A stretch of DNA of 64,000 bases, taken from Tamarix chinensis. Taxonomy: Eukaryota; Streptophyta; Magnoliopsida; Caryophyllales; Tamaricaceae. Where the stretch lies: positions 41,543,415 to 41,607,414 of the forward strand of contig CM060175.1 of the NCBI GenBank assembly GCA_030549775.1, read 5' to 3'. Made by a program: the position numbers and the translations under genes. The notes below the pieces were generated by a model. It saw only the letters and a list, made by a program, of their open reading frames with translations, searched no databases and was not told the DNA's origin. Position 1 is the first letter of the stretch, and every line of letters starts with the position of its first letter. This document shows positions 22,858 through 34,165 of the stretch, piece by piece.

Positions 22858-23585
22858 GAACTAAATTGTTATTTTCCACAACTTGTCACCCTCAAACTGA
22901 TGGACAAACTGAGGTAGTAAATAGAACATTAGGTAATATGTTAAGAGCTGTCCTTGGAAAGAATCTTAGACAGTGGGAATATGTTTTACCTCAGGTAGAG
23001 TTTGCTTATAATAGAACTTTGCATTCTACAACTAATAAGACTCCATTTGAAATTGTGTATGGTTTTAATCCTTTGACTCCTTTAGATCTGAGTCCTTTAC
23101 CTAATGCTGATTTGCAAAATTTTGATGCACAATCTAGAGCTAATAATATAAAGAAGTTGCATGAGTTTGTAAGTCAACAAATCAATAAAAAGGTGCAGCA
23201 AATGGCTGAAAATGCTAATAAAATGAGGAGAAAAATGGTTTTTAAACCTGGGGACTTAGTTTGGGTACATCTTAGGAAGGAGAGGTTTCCAAACCTTAGA
23301 AAATCAAAATTAGATTCTAGAGGAGATGGACCATTTACTGTGTTAGAGAAAATTAATGATAATGCTTATAAGATTGATTTACCTCCTAAGTTTGGGAATG
23401 TTAGTAATTCTTTTAATGTTGCTGATCTTAGTCCATTTCTAGGTCTTAATCAGGTTTCAGAGGCGAAACCTTTTCAAGAAGAGGGGAATGATATGAATCT
23501 TCAAAATTTGTATTTAATTAATTTTGATAATTGCTGTAAATCATTTTATACTTATAATTGTTTGTCTTATTTTGTGAATGAATAG
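22833..23585 (+). pseudogene. Integrase C-terminal part of gypsy-1, running into the 3' LTR (pol part 5)
   Basis: Starts with GTKLLFSTTCHPQTDGQTE, which contains the catalytic Glu of the DDE triad. VEFAYNRTLHSTTNKTPFE and a GPF/Y-type module (RGDGPFTVLEKINDNAYKID near 23.32-23.38 kb) follow, then SFNVADLSPF. No classical chromodomain follows. The frame crosses the LTR start at 23489 and adds about 31 residues encoded by the LTR before TAG at 23583-23585. Overlap of integrase with the 3' LTR is a published property of CRM centromeric elements, where the tail carries the CR motif; whether this tail is that motif I cannot verify. The same frame is open in the 5' LTR. Confidence 0.9.
23476..23488 (+). 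other. Polypurine tract of gypsy-1
   Basis: AAGAAGAGGGGAA directly abuts the 3' LTR and is the plus-strand primer site. It lies inside the integrase frame. Confidence 0.9.
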
Positions 23586-24322
23586 GAAATATTGATGCAG
23601 CACATGGAGGATGGATTTGAATGGCTGCAGCTGCTGAAGTGTTGCAGAAATATATTTTTTTTATTATTATGTAATCCCATGTGATGCATTCGCCGGCAGA
23701 AATTGGCTAATGGAAATTAGGTTGGTTGTATAATCCGCCACCCGATCCATGGATAATGGATTAGTTGGATTGTGGGTTAATCGACCCTTAATAACCATGA
23801 TTAGCTAGAATTAATATTAGCTAATGGGAATTGATGTATAAATATTTCCTTGTATTTTGGGGGAGAGTTTGGTGTTGTTTTTTAGCTTGTCGAATTGTCC
23901 AGCACCGACCTATTCTTCTTTTGTGTATTTGGGTTGTATCAACGAGTGTTAGTGGGCTGATTGTATGGCTGCGTTGTGTATTTTTATACGGGTTTGTATG
24001 CCTCATATAAATAAGGCATATACGACATGTAGACGATAGTTTTTGGCTGAAATACGAATTGATTCTTGATTCTTCTCGAGCTTTCTCTCGCGTTCTCTCT
24101 TTCTCGGCGAATCTCTCACTCGCACCTTCTTCTACTTCTGCTCTCTGTCTTCGATCGATTCTTGATCGTTCCTATCTCTCAAATTCAGTTGCCGTTGTTA
24201 AACTGTGCCTCTGAATTCTTGAATCTTCCTTTGGCAGTTCCTTAGGCTGATTCCGGCGAATCGAACCCCGCGCTCGATTATTTTCTTCGATCCTTTTGAG
24301 AAACCCTAACAGGTTTCCATCA
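23489..24322 (+). repeat. 3' LTR of gypsy-1
   Basis: Same ends as the 5' LTR. TATA box at 24006-24013. The first 97 bases also encode the integrase tail. Confidence 0.97.
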
Positions 24323-24873
24323 GATTTTCAAGATTAATCGTTCGCACAAATTTGATTAAACTTGAGTTGAACTCATATAGATTTTAATAGCAATATTTGC
24401 ATTCCTCTTCAATTCAATCAATCGTGTATCTCCAATCGTGGGTTCTATAGCTCAATATAGCCAAAGATACTAATTACAAGATACTAGCTAAAAGGTATAA
24501 TGCTTCAAAAGATACTAGAATATAGAATATACTAAAAAATACTAGAATATAGAATATTCTTTAAAAAGGTAGATTTATGCTACTTTATTCTATAACTAAT
24601 ATCTAACTATACTAATTAATTAATTAATTAATTAACTAAATCAACTATTATGCACATCCAAGCTACATATTATTTCCACCATGCATGTAGTCATGCACTC
24701 CATGCATGCCATGCACATGCACGTATACGTCTAGTAGCTTGTATGATACATTTCATCTATAATGAGAAATGTAACCAATGTAACCACCCGTTTGTCTTCA
24801 ATTTTATGGGAGATCCTTTTTAATTGGTTAAATAATGATGAATGTCAATTCTTGAGTGTTTTCTCCTACATCA
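24323..24873 (-). mobile_element. LTR copy D, proximal piece
   Basis: On the minus strand it begins TGATGTAGGAGAAAACACTC at 24873, identical in its first 20 bases to LTR copy C at 12257. It runs through the shared 'cgtgcatgtgcatggcatgc' region to the point where gypsy-1 is inserted. The head reads GENTQELTFIII, then a stop and PI, a decayed form of the family's integrase tail. It belongs with 17371-17436. Confidence 0.7.
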
Positions 24874-25805
24874 TCGACTACTAGAGAATTGATATAAAAG
24901 AAAAAGAAAGAGGAGGAGGGGCATGGTTTAAAGGGACAACTATATGAGAAGAGAAATAGAAGAAACTTAGGAGGCAAGCTCATGCATGAGAAGAGAAAAT
25001 CAATGCAACCAGGGATTCGCGTGCAATGGGAGGCCAAGCTGGGTGTACAAGTCCAAAAAATAAAGTTAACATTAGGAACATTTTAATGGAGTTGGTCATG
25101 TGTGTACCATGGAGAGGCCAGTGTAGGGTGGTACATTGGAGTGGGGTGTTTGGTCACGTGCAAATAGATGAGTTAGCTTGTGGGGTGGATGATGGGATGA
25201 AACACGCTAGATAGGGATTTGTTTGCATGCAATGGGAAAATTATGTTGGGTAATGGTGATGGAGCAAAATGGTGTAGAGTCAAAGGTAGGCAACATAGGT
25301 ACATTGGGCAAGGATGTATTTGGAAGGGTTAGTGCATAGGGCAGCATGTAAAGTTGGAGAAAAGATTATGTAGTGGTAGTTTGGTAGAGGTGGTTGAGCA
25401 AGGAAAAACATGAAGGGAAAAACCACGCTAGGGGTATAGGGATGGTTCGGTTTTGACTAAGGGATTAAAGATTTAGTTAAATTTGGGTTGGATTTAGGAT
25501 AAAATATTAGTAAAATAATTTAGATTATAATTAATTAATTAATAATATTAATAAATTTTAAAAGTTTATTAAATACTAAATGTTACTACCTAATTAGTTA
25601 TTATTATTATTATTATTATTATTATGGTTATTATTATATTCTTTTCAATATTAATCTATTAGTCAGAATATTAACACAAATTAGTAATAATAATAATACA
25701 TCCAATCCTAAAATAAATCTATAATTAATCACACATAATAATCAAATTTTAAATTAGAATATCTAAATTAAGGTTTATATAAACAAGATATTATATAAGG
25801 TCCCT
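24874..25805. mobile_element. Right part of long LTR-like element G (tentative)
   Basis: A purine-rich block (24.89-25.45 kb) continues the composition of 16.38-17.05 kb. AT-rich DNA with a (TTA)n run (25608-25626) follows and ends in 'gatattata', similar to the 'ggtattata' edge of LTR E at 31587. No gene is visible. Joining it to 14729-17370 is an inference from composition and position only. Confidence 0.35.
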
Positions 25806-26720
25806 CAAAATGTTGAAGTAGTTGAAATTACTAGTCATAGAGCTCCCACTACCTCTAAGTCTAAGAAGAAGGTCCCTATATTAGAAGAAGATTGAGTGCT
25901 CTATTGGTAAACAAAAGATGAAAGAAGCTAAAGTTAAGCCAAACAAGCCATAGAACAAATGACTAAGTTAGAAAAGAAAAAAAGAAGAAGAAATAGTCGA
26001 AAAGATAGGGAATCTAGAGAAGGGGAAGGCTATGAAGAAAAATAAAGGTTTTGAGTCATCAAAAACAAATAAGGTAAAAACCTCTGTGTCCAACTTTGAA
26101 AAATGATTAAAGTTTAAGGATAAAAGGGAAATATTGATAAGGAAATACAAGTCCATGTCATTGATGAGCTCTAAGGTTATGATTGATTTGAAATATGTGT
26201 GTAAGAGCCAAGGTTGGCATGATTTGTTCAATTTAAGCTATATTAAGACTTATTCTTTGAATTTTATGCAATTACATTCTTTATTGAAGATACTAATGTT
26301 ATGGTAGTAGCTTCTCTTACTGAGTTGTGTTGGATGTGAAGTTACTAAGTAAGATATTAGATATTCCTATGAGTGATTATGATGACTTTGTGAAAGTAGT
26401 TTAGCCTAATGATCATTTAATTAAGTGGATTAAAGTGTTCAAAAAGTTGGCTATGGGGAAATTTGGTGTGGTAGGGTGATTTACATGAGTGCAACTTTAA
26501 GGAATACACATGGTGGTGCCAAAAACTTTCACATCAACAGGGTGGAAATTAGGGTAAGATTGTGGAAATTATCTTAATGTGTCTCATAGATGATGAGCAT
26601 ATTAATCTAACTAGCATCATGATGCATTATATTTATCCACTGGATGTTATTAGCATACTGTACTCTATATCTTTGAGCACTTTCGTGTGAGGGTTAGAAA
26701 ATATAAAATTGGAAGAATAA
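25806..26720 (+). pseudogene. Decayed plant retrotransposon gag-like frame
   Basis: A Lys/Ser-rich start (about 25.81-26.08 kb) is followed by a region that in shifting frames reads 'CKSQGWHDLFNLS', 'FIEDTNVMVVASL', 'ILDIPMSDYDDFVK' and 'LIDDEHINLTSIMMHYIYP'. The order F-Y/F-x-N..., then I-x-I-P-x-x-x-Y-D-D-F, resembles the putative plant transposon protein domain (PF20167 type) found in Athila-like and related elements. Many stops and frameshifts exclude function. The assignment comes from memory of the family pattern and is tentative. Confidence 0.4.
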
Positions 26721-29149
26721 CCACCTTGGCCCCATGTGTTCTAAAAATGAAGGGTCAAAGTCGATGCGTATTGGAAACACACAAAACCAAAAATAGGGTA
26801 ATCGAGATCAATCATACAATAATCAAATCTAGAAAAGAAGAAATTTAGCAGATTTCATGGATTAGGGTTAGAGTTTATGGGTTTAGGGTTTTCGGTTTGG
26901 GGATGAGAGTTTGAGAGTTTTAGGTCAAATTGGGGTTATTTATGGCAATTAATGACATTAATTAAGGCTGCAAACTATGTTTAATAAGGTTACTAATGGT
27001 GATGATAATCATATCTGAAAGAAAAGGGGTTAGAGTTTTGAAGATGAAGATGAAGATGAAGATGAATAATGTTGTGATATAATACATTTGTGTATGGAGG
27101 TCAATTTTATGGAAGATTACGTGGGATAAGAAGGTGTTGAATTAATGCAAAATCTTTCTAAATAAACCACACAGAAATAAGTAGAGAGTTCATGATTATG
27201 AATCACACATAACTCATAAACAAGGGAGAACTCACATTGAAATTCAATTGAAGATTCAAACTCAAGTTAGTTGTATTAAATGATGAATGTGTTGATTTTA
27301 CACCATATATTTATGCTTGGATTGACTCCATCTCCAATCTTAATCTTCCACAAAATATAGACTAACAATTTAGGATAAAAATCACACCATAAGGGACCCC
27401 TAACACACCACACATAAAAAGAAAGAAGATAAAGATTCTAACTTAACAAGATAAATTTCTATTAATCATCTACTAACTAATATTTAGCATGTATCCTAGA
27501 TATGGCATGTCCTCTTAGCATGGGATATCTCCCTCATGTTTCACTCATGTGGTGTCATTAAAATTTAACATAATAATTGTTAAGTACTCCTTTAATCCAT
27601 GCATAAATAAGTAAACACCTTATTAGGCCTAATTGTTCTACTTTGAGCCAATTTCTCAACCAAGGCTATAATAATGGGTTATAAACTTTAAATAATCCAA
27701 TCATTCACTTGTAAAAAATGCTTGTGAATTATGATCATTAGGTATAAAAGTGTTGTAGAATAGGCTAGTGGGAGTGAGAGATAGAGTCTTAGTGCTACTT
27801 TAATGGATGTTGATGTGCATAGTAGGTTGGGCGTCATTGATTTCAATGTTACAAGGATACAGAAGAACTTGAGGAAGATGGGAAGCAAGGATTTAGGCAA
27901 AGATATATAGCAATGTAGTAGAACAAAAGGAATACATGGGAGAAAAAAATTGGGAGAGAACCACAACACAATATTAGTTGCCCATCGAAGTCAATAAAAT
28001 GAACAAAAAAAACATGAGAACAAAGAGTCATATAATGTCAACAAATAACATAATTGAATAATTTACAATTCCTCCACATATATTAAAGGAAGGAAGGTAG
28101 ATCATTATTTTTTGGTCTGATTTTGAATTTGAAGTGTTTCAATATATTTTATCTTATCAAGTTTAATATTTTATTTATAATTTAAATTATTTATTTAATT
28201 TAATCATGTTTATTTAAATTAATAGCATGCTCTAATTTTCTTTTACCAAGGATATAGGTAATCCCTATTCTTTATATTGTTTAATTAATTAAGTGCATGA
28301 TTTATAAATTACCGTATGTGTTTTATCCCATTATTTTTTATTGCGTCTAATTAATAGATTGGTCATCTTTAATTAGTATTTTACATGTTGATTAGAGGCT
28401 TAGAGTTAATTTTCCATTGTATTTGAATAGCATAAATATGAATTAAATGAGTTGTGTGAATAATTACGTAATTTATACAAAAATAGGAAAAAATAATTAA
28501 TTAATTGAGCATAAAGTAACATCCTTTATTTAATTTTTTTTCTAGAGTTAGTATGACTAATAATTGGTGTTATGACTACATAACTTGTGAAAGTTTGTTA
28601 GTTATATTATATATTCATGCTAACACATAGTTGGTAATTGAAAAAAATAAAGTAATTGATTGATTAAGTTATATAATTGAATAAAGGTATATCTAGATTA
28701 TTTTGTAGTTTTTATTGATTGAATTAATATTTATTAGGTTTTATTTATTTATTGATTGAATTAATATTTATTAGGTTTTATTTATTTTAGTTTTGAGACT
28801 TTATCTAAAACTCTTAGTTTAGATTAATAATTATCTTTTTATTGTGTTTTGATAGGCTAGACTAGATTTAATTTATTAGAGTTTTTGAGTTATTATTTAG
28901 TCTTTGCAAGAATGGTAATTTGGAACTCATAAGTACCCTATATTACTTGTGATTAATATACTTGCTAATATATATATTTAGCCGACATTAGGTTTTTAGC
29001 GTCATTCCTATGACTAATTTAATAGCCCTAAACTTGAACTTTTATGTATTGATCTAGCCATTTTTTACTTTTACTTTTTATTTTTATTTTCTAAATTTAT
29101 TGGATTTTATATGTCTTTGGTGTTATTGTATTTGTGCTCTTAGTGACCA
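26721..29149. other. AT-rich DNA, no gene seen
   Basis: No domain is visible on either strand. A block at 27.13-27.60 kb (many 'aactcaca'/'tctaactaac' phrases) looks like worn LTR sequence but has no definable ends. A perfect direct duplication lies near 28.7 kb. Confidence 0.45.
28711..28784. repeat. Perfect 37-bp tandem duplication
   Basis: Two identical adjacent copies of a 37-bp AT-rich unit beginning tttattgattgaattaata. Their identity points to a recent slippage or duplication event. Confidence 0.85.
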
Positions 29150-31587
29150 ATCGACTAGTTTAGCAAAACGGTTGATTGTTCAAGCAACTATCCTATCATG
29201 GCTACCAACACTTGCAACTGTTCACATAGTCAGTTGATTAGTATAATAAACCGATCGACTAGTCTAGGTGAAACACCCACAATCCACACTTACTAGAAAT
29301 GAACCAAACTTTCCCAATTTAATCATAGCATACTTCTATGTAATAAAATATATAAAAAGACATACTCCACAGATGAGCTCACATGGTACATTATAGGAAT
29401 TGATAATCAACAAGATCATGCTTACATTTACCAAACTCATGCATAACATTAAAATACTTGAAACATGCTTAAAACTTTAGAGGCAAAAACATTATCACAT
29501 ACTCGAATCTAAGAACTCAATTAACACTTATACATCATATAAACATACCAAGAAAATGAAACCACAACAAACAAACAAAAAACAAGATCTAATCACATTA
29601 GAGATAAAAATATCTTACCTTTAAACAATTCGCCTGGCGCAAAAATACTCTAAACTTGATGGTTTTCTGCCAACACCTTGATTTCCTAAGAGAATCAAAA
29701 ATTAAAACAATTAAAAATCCTTTTCAAAACTAAATAAAATGATAGAAGAAGAAGAAGAAGAAAGAAATGGCATAACACCACCTTTCTCACAAAATAGAAC
29801 TTCGAAGCGAAGGATACTAAGATCTTTTACCTTTCCCAAAACCTTAATCATTCCTTGATTAAGAAAAGCAAGGCAGAACTAAGCTAAGACTGGGAGAAGA
29901 AAGAAGAAACAAAATTTTGACTAAAAGATGAGAAGATAAGAGGCAAGCCTTTGTTTTTCCTAGGAAAAAAGGAATGGGAGAAAAGTGAGGAAATACCCAA
30001 CACTTAGGAATTTTTTTCACAAAATAAATGGAGAGAATGAGCAAGTGCAAAAGAAAGGAGTTAAAATGAATCAAAAATGGAGTGTAGGAGAGATCGAGGT
30101 CGACATGATAAAGGGGAAAAGAGAGGGAGAGTTGACTTCGGTTGAATGTGGGGAACCAAAGTATAAGAGGCTATATGATGACAGTGAGGTAGACGGAGTG
30201 AAAGCAGATGGATTGAAGGGATTAGGAAAGTAAGAGAAGGTGCGGAGCAATCTATATGTCGCCATGGTCGCCAAAAGAGAGAGAAAAACAAGAGAGAGTG
30301 AGAGAAGAAGAGAAATTTCTCAAAAGTGGTTTTGATGTGGTTTTTATCAAAGTAACGGAAGGTTGGATCGAAATTTGTATTAGAAGCTATCACCCACGAT
30401 CTAATGCAAAAAGAATGAAGTGATTTGGTGGATTATAGACGAAGAAAATGATGTTACAAGATGAAGGTGTTCAGCAGATTTGAAGGTGTTCAAATGTGTC
30501 GTGTGAAGATAGATTTGAGGAAGGATTAATCCCGGATTTTCCTTGCTCAATACAGACCCAAAAGGGAGGATTAGACTTTAGCTCTCTTGCTCAAAGTTTT
30601 ATCAAAATTCTTATTATTCATTCTATTCAATTCTCTATACAAATGTTGTGCACAAAAGGTATATATAGGAAAGAATAAGCTTGGTGGTGAGCTTCCTTAA
30701 CCAGCCAAGTTTACCCACCTAATCCAGCCCATTAATCATGGTTGAATTAAGCCCATATTAACCTTAATCCACAGAATAATATCATTGGTTAAATGATACT
30801 AAGGATTAATATTACAAAGCTATACAATAGACTAAGATACATACATGAAATTATAGCCATACCCTAACTTACATAAAATATACTTAGGGTTAGGGTTTAC
30901 AACAAGTTTATAAAAATAATGAATATCATCACTCTATCTCTTGTTGTAATGTATCATCCCATGTATGTCATAGTATTGCATGCCTTGGAATACTTGTACA
31001 CATCAATGTGAATGAACATCATCTTCTTGCAAATATGTAACATACCTACAAGAATAACTTGAATGTTTTTTAATGTCAAGCATATTAGAATTATCAAGAA
31101 TATTTAACATGATAGGCTCCAATATTATGAAAGCTAAATCATCTTCCTTACCTTGAGGATTAGAATGAATATGACAATCATTATGTTCAATGGATGCTCC
31201 TGCATCAGGTTTTGGGAAAAAAAAATTAGCTACATAAATTCAAAGAATCAACAAAACAATGTAAAAATAATCTCAAAGCACAAAAATATACTTTTTAGCA
31301 CAAATAAATTCTAGTTGAATGTTTTCATAAACATTGGAAAAAGATTTGAACTGAAATCACAAAAGGATCTGAAATGACAAGACAACCGGTCGATCCGATT
31401 GGACAAACCGATCTACTATTTTATTGATGAATAAAAGTGTCCGTCTTTGAGCATACCGGTCAATTGGTTTGAGCATGAAATTCATATTTTTATTAAAAAT
31501 TCAAGTCCTTTTCAAAACCAAAACTAATATATTTTATATCAACATAAATTTAAACACATTTTAAAGGATTTTAGGATGGGTATTATA
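29150..31587 (-). mobile_element. Long LTR (copy E), left-truncated, carrying a nested solo LTR
   Basis: Parallels 33770-35711 of solo LTR F in order: CGATCGACTAGT-type phrases, AT-rich DNA, 'ccttttcaaaac', a (AAG)n purine block (29747-29763), 'ccttgattaag', purine-rich DNA, and a common right end (ttttaaa.gattttar..tgrgtatta). The right edge (31587) reads TATA where F has TACA. The left ~1.5 kb present in F is missing. Pyrimidine-rich minus-strand composition and comparison with copies A and B suggest minus orientation. The element at 30333-31207 sits inside it and interrupts the alignment with F. Confidence 0.65.
30333..31207 (-). mobile_element. Solo LTR (copy K) inside LTR E
   Basis: An 875-bp unit with TG...CA ends and a perfect duplication GGTTT (30328-30332 and 31208-31212). 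Removing it restores alignment of LTR E with LTR F. On the minus strand it starts TGATGCAGGAGC, so it belongs to the gypsy-2 LTR family. An open frame from its start (31207 down to about 31005) contains LAFIILEPIMLNILDN and SYSCRYVTY, the family's integrase-tail motif, with no stop for some 65 codons. No internal region is present, so it formed by LTR-LTR recombination. Confidence 0.85.
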
Positions 31588-31756
31588 TGATCTATCTCTC
31601 ACCAAAATCTAAGCATTGGTATAGAACCCAATAAACAAAATAGATTAATAATAAATATCCATACAAATTCATAAATAAATTTGCTCGCTACAAAATATTC
31701 CACAACTTATGCAGTTTAATGAACACATTTATGTTAGTTGAAGTTGCACAAACTAC
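31588..31756. other. Short spacer between LTRs E and H
   Basis: Contains 'ttggtatagaaccc', which resembles a primer-binding site but lies on the wrong side for the inferred orientation of E. Nothing else is visible. Confidence 0.3.
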
Positions 31757-32204
31757 CTCAACACCCCCATTTTACTACTTAAAAAAATATTTTAGCAAAA
31801 CCATATATATAAAATAATGGGTGTTGGTACCACATCCAACATAGTATTAGGTATGAACAATACCTAACTCATGATGGGTGTAAGGCTAAATAGTAATTAC
31901 ACGAAAGAAGATCAACAAAATTAAATCTAAAACCAAGAAAAGTGTTTACAAATACTTCATGTCCCCAAGTGGCGACAACAAGAGAAGGAAACAAAAAAAT
32001 ATATAAATCATGAAGTGAGAGCACAACGCTAAACCAAACTAACCATACACTAACTAATACCCAAAGCTCCTACTAGTACTAACAAAACTTGCAAGGTCCT
32101 AACTGCTCATTAATAAGTAGGTGATCATAAAAAATAAATGCTTGTACACAATATACTAAATAATTCAATATAATCTAAGCATGATAATTTCTTATGAGAT
32201 ACAT
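31757..32204. mobile_element. Left fragment of LTR H, interrupted by LTR F
   Basis: The edge 'caacacccccattttac' matches the TGTAACACCCC-type edges of this family. 'aacaatacctaactcatgatgggtgtaagg' follows at the same depth as similar phrases in G and F. It ends at the TACAT target site (32200-32204) of LTR F and probably resumes at 35717. Confidence 0.5.
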
Positions 32205-32919
32205 TATAAACCCCCCCCCCAATTTTTTTAACTAGAAAATTTTATTATTAAGACAATATAAAAGTTTTAGAAAAAAAGGGGCAATGTTACCACCACATCA
32301 AACATGAGAGAGGTGTGATCATGACCTAAACCATGCCTGATGTAAGTCAAAATTGAATAAGAAATAAAAGAATGCATGATCATACCATTAATATGACAGT
32401 ACTAGATAATAAAGATTATCATAATATTATAAATAGAATAAACTTGATAGTTTTACAAAGTCAAATAGAGGAAATTGAGCCAAGAGTTTAAATAACTAGA
32501 AATTAAAAAAAAAGTATCCCAATATAGTGGGCAAAATAATAATAACCAATTAGCCTAACTCTTGGGCACAATCATAAACCTCCAACCATAAGATATGACC
32601 CACTAATAGCCCACATCATCACCCTTAGCATACTCTAACTGAGAGTCATAGCATTACAAATTATGGTAAAGCTCATGCAGCACATTGAAGTCACATAACA
32701 GCATGCCGATATCATATCGGTACAACTCAAGTACAATATGGCATGATTGCATAGAAATTATGGAAGTATAGAAATACAATAATACATGCAATCCATACAA
32801 TATAAACCATATCAGAATTCCTCCTTTAGTGACTACACAATTTTCAGTTAGCAAGATAGTTTGTTTGACTACACCAAGTTCTCCACCACTAACAAAATTT
32901 ATGGTAGCAAAAATAATCA

Positions 32920-33180
32920 CAATGGGATACCACACCCATCACTCAAGATTAGGATACATCAAAGGGGCTTTTTTATGGGATACCACATCCACCACACATC
33001 GAGTGTTCCTACCACAAATCGGGATACCACACCCACCACAAGTGGTTGAAGTACACCAAGGGGGCTTGTATTGGGATATCTCACCCCCCACAACTTAAAT
33101 GTCTCCATCGCAAAGGCTAAACAAGTTGGGATACCATACCTGCCTAAGCAATGGACAAGATGAAGTGCCAGGAGGCATAT
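32920..33180. repeat. Degenerate tandem 'gggataccaca(c/t)ccaccac' inside LTR F
   Basis: About five spaced copies of the phrase with variable spacers. On the opposite strand it resembles the 'ggtgtgga..tgttgtccc' repeats in solo LTR B (53.69-54.12 kb), so the two LTR types may share an ancestral repeat zone. The open frames here are repeat artefacts. Confidence 0.55.
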
Positions 33181-33904
33181 ATTAGGATACCTAACCTAAA
33201 TTGGATACCAATACCATGAAGGCCTACCATAGTATAATCCTATACATCAAAGATATATGCATACCCCTTACCAATTGTAAGCTGGTGGAGAAGGAAATAG
33301 GTATTGAGTGAAAAAATATAACCAAGGGTACCCATTCACTAACTCTCGACAACTACCTCGAGAGCCGAAGAAAAAGGTTTGAACAAAATATTAAACCATT
33401 AATTTATGTTACAAGTGATATTACAAATCAAAACAAAGTCCACACATAACCAAATTGGGTGTTTCCAAGTGATAACAACAAACATAATTAAATTCCATTA
33501 TTTAACAAAATTAGGGTTTTCAAATGATAATGACAAACACATCAGAAGGCATTAAAGCTAGTTTGGGTGTTAGAGATGAAACCAAACTCATTCACAAGGC
33601 ATAAAAGCCACCAATTAGTTCACCAAACTTAACCAAAACTCAAGTCTCAAATAGAATTATGGTGATTCAAATTAAATTAGGTCAATTATAATTGAAATCA
33701 TAATTAAAATGTTGTAAACACATGGAAGTATCAACATAGAAGGCATAAGAGAAACACAACAAATTATTAAAAAAAAACAAGTCAGCTTCTAGCTAGAACA
33801 GTCGATTTATCCTTTAAACTAGTTAACTGATCTAGTCATACTAGACCTGAGCCAAAACAACACTAGAGAACATGTCGACTGGTTGGCCTCATCGATTGAC
33901 TATT

Positions 33905-34165
33905 CATGTGAACTAGTCTACTGGTTTGGTCCAACCGATCGATGGGTCTAAGTAAAGACCAACCCATTTTAGCCTGTAGAGAAACCAATCGATGGTTTGA
34001 CTAACCAATCAATTGACCATAGTAACTAGTCAATTGGTTTAGTCCAACCGATCGATGGGTCTAAGCAAAGACCAGACCATTTTGGTCTATAGGGACACTA
34101 GTCAATGGGTTTGACCAACCAATCAACTATTAATCAAAACCACTAGATTGGTTTACCAAACTAAT
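33905..34165. repeat. 113-bp tandem repeat with CGATCGAT palindromes
   Basis: 'ccaaccgatcgatgggtcta' occurs at 33931 and again at 34044, 113 bases apart, with similar sequence between and after. Related units occur at 5.93-6.60 kb and as single phrases at 29.15-29.27, 31.38-31.47 and 35.49-35.59 kb. Confidence 0.75.

Larger units (their letters stand above)
17437..24322 (+). mobile_element. Complete Ty3/gypsy retrotransposon, CRM type (gypsy-1)
   Basis: Direct LTRs of 832 and 834 bp, both TG...CA, flank a leader with tRNA-iMet primer site, gag, protease-RT-RNase H-integrase in gypsy order and a polypurine tract. Target-site bases are GAGTT (17432-17436) and GATTT (24323-24327), a 4-of-5 match. 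Comparison with LTR copy C shows that no other bases were gained or lost. I count about 31 LTR differences by eye (about 96% identity), so insertion was recent. Even so, pol carries one in-frame stop and four frame changes. Gag type, absence of a classical chromodomain and extension of pol into the 3' LTR fit the CRM (centromeric) lineage. Lineage is my inference; gypsy class is certain. Confidence 0.95.

Noticed and set aside
31600..31640. Primer-binding site 'ttggtatagaaccc' after LTR E
   Set aside because: It is on the wrong side for the inferred minus orientation, and no gag or pol follows before the next LTR edge at about 31757.
32829..33098. Overlapping plus-strand frames rich in His and Thr
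   Set aside because: They translate the degenerate 'ataccacacccaccac' tandem of LTR F in two frames.
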